A stretch of DNA of 64,000 nt from Amphiura filiformis (taxonomy: Eukaryota > Echinodermata > Ophiuroidea > Amphilepidida > Amphiuridae), in contig NC_092647.1 of the NCBI RefSeq assembly GCF_039555335.1, positions 20,134,880 through 20,198,879 of the forward strand, given 5' to 3'. The stretch's first letter is position 1. Each line of letters starts with the position of its first letter. The position numbers and the translations under genes are program-made. The notes under the pieces are model-generated. The model was not told the DNA's origin. It did no database searches and saw nothing but the letters and a program-made list of their open reading frames with translations. Of the stretch, positions 59,271 to 64,000 are shown piece after piece.

Positions 59271-60299
59271 GGGTCCCTGGTTTTTGACGATTATGTATCC
59301 ATTTAAAGATCAGGCGGGCAGGTTTTGAAATTCGTTGTGACCACAGCATAGTGCCGAATAGTATAAACTTTCAGTCACATCGAATAGTGAATACCACCAA
59401 ACAATACAAGAGCTTGATCGCTACTCGCGCTCAGCGAGCCGCTTTAAGCTCTTCACGTGTTAGAATAGGGACTGTTTATAGTAAACTGTTATTCGGCACT
59501 TTGTCGTGTTTATAACAATTATTAGTATGGTCTTCCTTGTGAAGTATTGTGTTATGATCGGTAAGCAAAAGGAGGCAAGAAGCTTATAAAATTTTAATTT
59601 GAAATAATCACAAATTAATATTGATTGCATGCGTTACATAACATTATTTTGAACAAGATGCACACTCATCTCCTATACTGACCAAAACTGCAGCTAGGGG
59701 TTGATGAAAGTTGGCAACTTATTAGTTAATGCTGTCTTGGCGCGTGAAATTTATTGCGTAAATGGTAGAGCCGCAAGGACATGGATAGTGTCCCATTTAC
59801 TCAACCCGTGCCTGTGATCCACTGTAGCTGCGATCTGGGCGGTCTCGAAAACTCGCCATTTACGCTATGAACGAGACTGATCATTACGATTAGAGCCGCA
59901 AAATGGTGAAATTGTGACTGCCATGATGAGCGGGGTGGGGAGGGGATGGCGGGGTGGTGGGTGAGGGTCTACCCGCCCCTGGCTACGCAACTGGTAGTCG
60001 GGTTTATAATTCTAGTTTTGAAAATAAATTTACATTTAATTTCGCCCTACTTAAACCCTAACACTAACAAGCGCCTGTAATGACTCCTTTTGAACGAATT
60101 GCACACGAATCGCGCACAGTTTTTTTTTTATTATCAAGGTGGAGGGATCATGACCTAGTCGTGTTTGCACTCAAATATTGAGACAAATAAAGCTGAGACT
60201 CCAGAGGACTAGTATGGGTTTTATATAAAGGAAATCCAAAGGCTTTATATAAGAAGTGTCATTTCTGCCCCCATGTATATGCTTTTCTCTAAGGAGGAA
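59271..60299. other. no gene recognised
   Basis: Contains a small hairpin (GTGCCGAATAGT near 59351 against ATTCGGCAC near 59487) but no exon. Confidence 0.4.
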
Positions 60300-60620
60300 A
60301 ACGCCAAAACTGTTTTGATAAACAGTATGCTTCGACAATATTTATAAATATTTATTTATAAATACGCACGTGACCACTTCCGCGCTGCCATAACAGCTTT
60401 TTAAGTAACCTTAGATACAGCGGGTGGTTTTACTGTATATTGTAATGCAAAGGCGGTAAACAACAACAGAATGTGCAGCAAAATTGTTTATTTTGTTTAA
60501 CTTTGTGATATTATTGTAAACTTTTGCGTCGATAAATATTTTTTCCGTCGGCAAATACTTGTCATACATGTCATTTTTGATAACATATTACAAATTCGGA
60601 ATCCCCCAGTGTGTAATAGT
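60300..60620. repeat. dispersed repeat family Z, copy 3
   Basis: Uninterrupted copy with TATTTATAAATACGCACGTG, CGCTGCCATAACAGC, GCAAAGGCGGTAAACAAC, GTGCAGCAAAATTGTTTATT and TTTTTTCCGTCGGCAAATAC in order. Confidence 0.7.
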
Positions 60621-60967
60621 TTTGAAATTCAATTAATATTTTAATTTAAAGATATTTATCTAGAGGATTTGGTCACGCTTGCTTTTCTTGGTATGTCGTG
60701 CCCACTGAAATACGTATAAATATAGTCGAAGGTAGCTGATAAATGATTGACCTCATCACCGTAAGATCTATAGAAATATAAATGTGATTATTGCCTTTCT
60801 TGAACTATTCCCTAGCAAATCAATGTATAAATTTAAGTAAACTGCAAAGTTTAGTTACGATAGCTACAATTGGGAAATATGTCTCCTGTCATCCCACTCT
60901 CCTGAAGGGATCAAATCAAGACTCGACCGCCGGTAGATTAATTTAAAGAAAAATTACACATCACAAA

Positions 60968-62151
60968 CGGTTCTTACATTATGCAGACTGGCAGACTGGG
61001 GCAGACTGGCAGACTGGGGCAGACTGGCAGACTGTTGCAGACTGGATTGTTGCATGTTCATGAAATACTTTCCATCATTATAAAACTGTAATTTTTTACA
61101 ACAGTTGCTGTGTAAACAGGTCATACTAGTATGTATTCAATTCAATTCAATTATTTAACAAAATACCCCTATTGTATTGAGCAATATATTTGGGTTGACC
61201 CTCATGCTAGGAATTCATCCTCTTGTGTTCCTAGTATTATAATGGACAATACACGTAGTGTCACTAGGATCCGCAACATGCTCATCTATCAGGGGCACAG
61301 TTCTTTAACCCCAATACATTTGTACATTCATTGAATGACCTTTCAAAATATGGGGATAAAAACTCATACTCTGCAACTTCAGGTCAAATTTTGCACTATG
61401 ATTGTTTAATTCAGGTTATTGGGCTATGCCATTGGGATGCGGTCATTGTGGTCCATAGTGTGTGGTGGCCTAGATTTATGATAAATAGGATGGAAAGTGG
61501 TTGTCAAATCTTAATAGTGTTAGTGACCCTATCACCCTACAGACTTTTTATTCGATGTAAAATATTTGATGTAACATATCTACCGTATTTTTTAAATCTA
61601 TTCCCATTCTATTTTCAGTATTTAAATGTTTAGTGTGTGTGTGTTGGGGGGGTAAATTTCGAAACGGCTCGCCAAAAAATTGCTTGCCCCCCCCCCACTC
61701 GGCCCGCCAAAAATTCTTTGCCTCCCCCCTTGCACATCCCAATTTACAAACCTTAAATGGTCTTGATAAATGTTGCGAGCGCAGCGAGCAGGAAAATTTG
61801 CATATTAAAGCGTTTCAATACCGTACCGTTTTCCTAAGCCTTTTTAGCACGTAATATTCAAAAGACGCCACATGAATGTGTGCTAAAAATCGCTTGCCCT
61901 CTCTGCTTGCCTTTAAGAACCTGCAACAATCTGTGGCAATTTGAGCCTGTATGACCCTGACATGACCTTGATAATTTTTGTCCACCATTAGGGGTAGTTC
62001 TAACCTGACATTACTACCACTAGTATACCAAATGGTATATTTTGATACTAGTCTCATATTCTAACCCAGTCTGCCAGTCTGCCCCAGTCTGCCAGTCTGC
62101 CCCATTCTGCCAGTCTGCCCCAGTCTGCCAGTCTGCATAATGTAAGAACCG
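60968..62151. mobile_element. 1,184-bp TIR element with perfect 9-bp target duplication
   Basis: Termini CGGTTCTTACATTATGCAG (inverted at the right end) run directly into 18-bp subterminal repeats CAGACTGGCAGACTGGGG, also inverted. CATCACAAA occurs exactly outside both ends (60959-60967, 62152-62160). A 9-bp duplication suggests a Mutator-like element. No transposase is evident inside. Confidence 0.88.
61660..61910. repeat. dispersed repeat (GGCAGGCCGAG family) inside the 1.18-kb element
   Basis: CTCGGCCCGCCAAAAATTC, then TTCCTAAGCC and GTGTGCTAAAAATCGCTTGC, as in 63370-63600. Confidence 0.55.
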
Positions 62152-62230
62152 CATCACAAACCCTACGATCATTTTACAGCTTGAAGAACAAGTCAAATAT
62201 TTCAGTTTTCAACAATTTAATAAAATAAAT

Positions 62231-62720
62231 ATGAAACTCTCTTACCTTTTAGTTACAACTGACAACACCTATAGATCAACGCAGACTGACTGCGCAACAA
62301 ACGTATTACACGTAGGCCTACGATATTATAGTCAGAATTTTCCCATGGATAAGAAGGTCATAGATCATGACTTTGCATGCCTACATGATTATGTTGAGTG
62401 CAAATCATATAACCACGTTAACCATGTTAACCATCAATGTGTCGAGTACATTGATTCTTTTTGTCTTTCGGTTTGAAATATATGAATCTGATAACTAAAT
62501 CAGATTGAAATATGTTAGAAGATACTTAGATATATGCCCAATACTTGGGAGAGTTTACATATCTATATTATGAAAACTTTTTTATTTGAAATTATTACAT
62601 TTCGAATTATATCATAGTATGTTGCTTTTCATTCCTGAAGGGTTGAACAGAGAAAGGGAAATATTGAACTATTGCCAAGTTCCTTTACTTGAACCTGAGA
62701 AATCCGAGACAATGGTATAC
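62231..62720. other. no gene recognised
   Basis: An 81-codon ATG frame starts at 62231 but has no domain, signal peptide or splice context to support it. Confidence 0.35.
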
Positions 62721-62749
62721 GTGCATGTAGGTTCAGGAGAGCGAGAGAG

Positions 62750-62935
62750 CGAGTGTGAGAGAGAGAGAGAGAGTGAGAGAGAGAGGGGGTAGGGGAGATG
62801 GAGGAAGAGAGAGAGAGGGGAGACGCAGGGAGAGAGAGGGGAGGAGAGGGAGGGAGGGATGAGAGGAAGGGGAGACAGAGGAGAGGAAGGGAGAAACAGT
62901 GTGTTTAAGAGACAGAGGAATAAGAGAGAGAAAGA
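62750..62935. repeat. GA-rich tract
   Basis: GAGAGA and GGGAGA purine-rich sequence; minus-strand Ser/Leu/Pro frames are artefacts. Confidence 0.9.
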
Positions 62936-63369
62936 CATAGAACTATACTCTGATCAGCTCATAATAGGCGGGACTCATAACATTGTGTATTGATATAGAA
63001 TAGCGTACATGCCACAGGGCGCAACACCTACGCGAACTGCGCTTTGCGTTTTGCGTGACTGACGCGATTTTTTAAATAAATTTGCGCCTGCGTAAGTTGG
63101 AACTCGTGCAGTGACAAAACCGAATAATTCTCACCTATTACGAGCTGATCATAACATAGACACAACGAAAGTGAGAAAAAGAGAGTAAAGCTGTAATAAT
63201 AAAGCCAAAGTATTGTGAACTTTGTGATAAAAGCATGAAAAGTTTCCACGTGTCTTATATAGCCCAAGTCTAATTTCCGGTTGTAATGACGTTTTGGATT
63301 TTCTCCATAAAGTTTTTATACAAGTAAACATATTTGCTCTAATATAAGGGGCCGGCTGTGTAGTAACTA

Positions 63370-63600
63370 TGAGCCCCCCGGTACATTTGCAAATGTCGTG
63401 CCAAAATTGCCTCACCCTCTCGGCCTGTTAAAAATTGCTTCCCTCTTGGCCTGCCAGGAATTGCTTACCCCCCTCTTGGCTTACAAAAACACAAACGTTT
63501 CTGTAATGTGTTCCTAAGCCATTTTAGACCGTTAAAGGAGCCCATGATGTATGCTAAAAATCCCATGCCCTCCCCTTTGAAACTTTGCTTGGCCCTATTT
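63370..63600. repeat. dispersed repeat (GGCAGGCCGAG family)
   Basis: Repeated TCTTGGCCTGCCAGGAATTG-type phrases followed by TTCCTAAGCCATTTTAG; same order as 61660-61910. Confidence 0.55.
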
Positions 63601-63829
63601 GGATTATAATTACTGTACAGCATAATTAAACCTGAAATAAGATAAACTTGCAAAAATGTATTTATTTTTTCTTATCTTTATGTATTTAATTAATTAAAAT
63701 CATCCCCTGATAATTTGTACAAATCGACATCTGGATTGATACTGGTTTTTACAAAATGTAAAAATGATTCGCTTAGTTTGGCCTGGCTTCTTATCGATAT
63801 TTTGTCGCTGCGTCACATTTTTGCTGCAG

Positions 63830-63969
63830 TGGAAGGAGGCTACAGCAAAATCATCGCTGCGTTTGTCGCGACAGCTATATGGGGAACTGTTATAATGCTG
63901 GTGCTTAATCCTGTACTGAACAAGTTCACCAACTTCTATAATTCATGGACTCGTTCAAGAAAAATGTGA
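63830..63969 (+). CDS. possible terminal exon of an unidentified gene
   Basis: A good acceptor (TTTTTGCTGCAG, ending 63829) opens a frame of about 46 residues to TGA at 63967-63969. The peptide starts EGGYSK, has a clear TM-like segment IIAAFVATAIWGTVIMLVL, then polar FTNFYNSWTRSRKM. The stop overlaps AATAAA (63969-63974). No upstream exon was recognised in the window and the family is unknown. The frame is also open upstream of the acceptor for about 38 codons, so it could equally be chance. Confidence 0.4.
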
Positions 63970-63974
63970 ATAAA
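63969..63974 (+). promoter_or_regulatory. possible polyadenylation signal AATAAA
   Basis: Overlaps the TGA of the possible terminal exon at 63830-63969; an unusually short 3' UTR if real. Confidence 0.25.
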
Positions 63975-64000
63975 CCAAATGGTCAATATAGCTATGTCTT

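Noticed and set aside
62231..62476. 81-codon ATG frame with five cysteines as a small secreted protein
   Set aside because: The N-terminus is not a convincing signal peptide and there is no supporting context.

Overview
The window looks like intergenic and intronic DNA from an invertebrate deuterostome, most likely an echinoderm. This is inferred from AT-rich non-coding sequence with few, intron-split genes, a very high load of short inverted-repeat transposons, repeated use of the octamer TAGGCCTA, RTE-like and Penelope-like retroelement fragments, tRNA-derived SINEs, and gene families that are expanded in such animals (SLC46-type transporters, C1q-domain proteins). Nothing bacterial is present: there are no operons and no compact coding blocks. 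Species assignment is not possible from the sequence alone.

Three genes can be assembled with confidence by joining exons whose splice sites and phases agree. All lie on the minus strand. (1) SLC46-like gene A, cut by the left edge: exon 1 at 3189-2652 and exon 2 at 2076-1555. (2) SLC46-like gene B, a close paralogue with six exons between 41347 and 27982. It would encode 519 residues, but a 253-bp TA-flanked MITE sits inside coding exon 1 (40588-40840) and brings in a stop codon, so this copy is a truncated gene or a pseudogene. (3) A complete three-exon secreted collagen-like C1q-domain protein of 290 residues (56743-50865). A possible terminal exon of an unidentified plus-strand gene lies at the right edge (63830-63969).

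The rest is mostly repeats. 5.5-16.3 kb: an old inverted-repeat element seems to be split by a 10-kb unit (6148-16219) bounded by CCCAGTGGG termini and TA dinucleotides. That unit holds several tandem arrays (19-bp, about 80-bp, about 105-128-bp and 30-bp units) and smaller MITEs. 16.5-27.8 kb: nested MITEs, a 1.47-kb TIR element inside a dispersed repeat, and a 2.65-kb inverted repeat carrying a nested mariner-type element. 28-41 kb: the introns of gene B, filled with a 68-bp array in an RTE-like tail, a Penelope remnant, a SINE with a (TTTA)n tail that forms the exon 5 acceptor region, a 387-bp tandem duplication, and a 24-bp minisatellite starting 28 nt after the exon 2 donor. 41-50 kb: further foldback elements and RTE-like fragments. 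50-57 kb: the C1q gene, with MITEs in both introns and a TTAA-flanked MITE just upstream. 57-64 kb: foldback elements, including a 1.18-kb element with a 9-bp target duplication.

Functionally, SLC46 proteins are proton-coupled major-facilitator transporters (folate in SLC46A1; bacterial muropeptides and cyclic dinucleotides in A2/A3), and C1q-domain proteins are secreted recognition molecules. The neighbourhood may therefore relate to innate immunity, but that link is inference. Coordinates of TE boundaries were read by eye from inverted repeats and are approximate unless a target-site duplication is stated.
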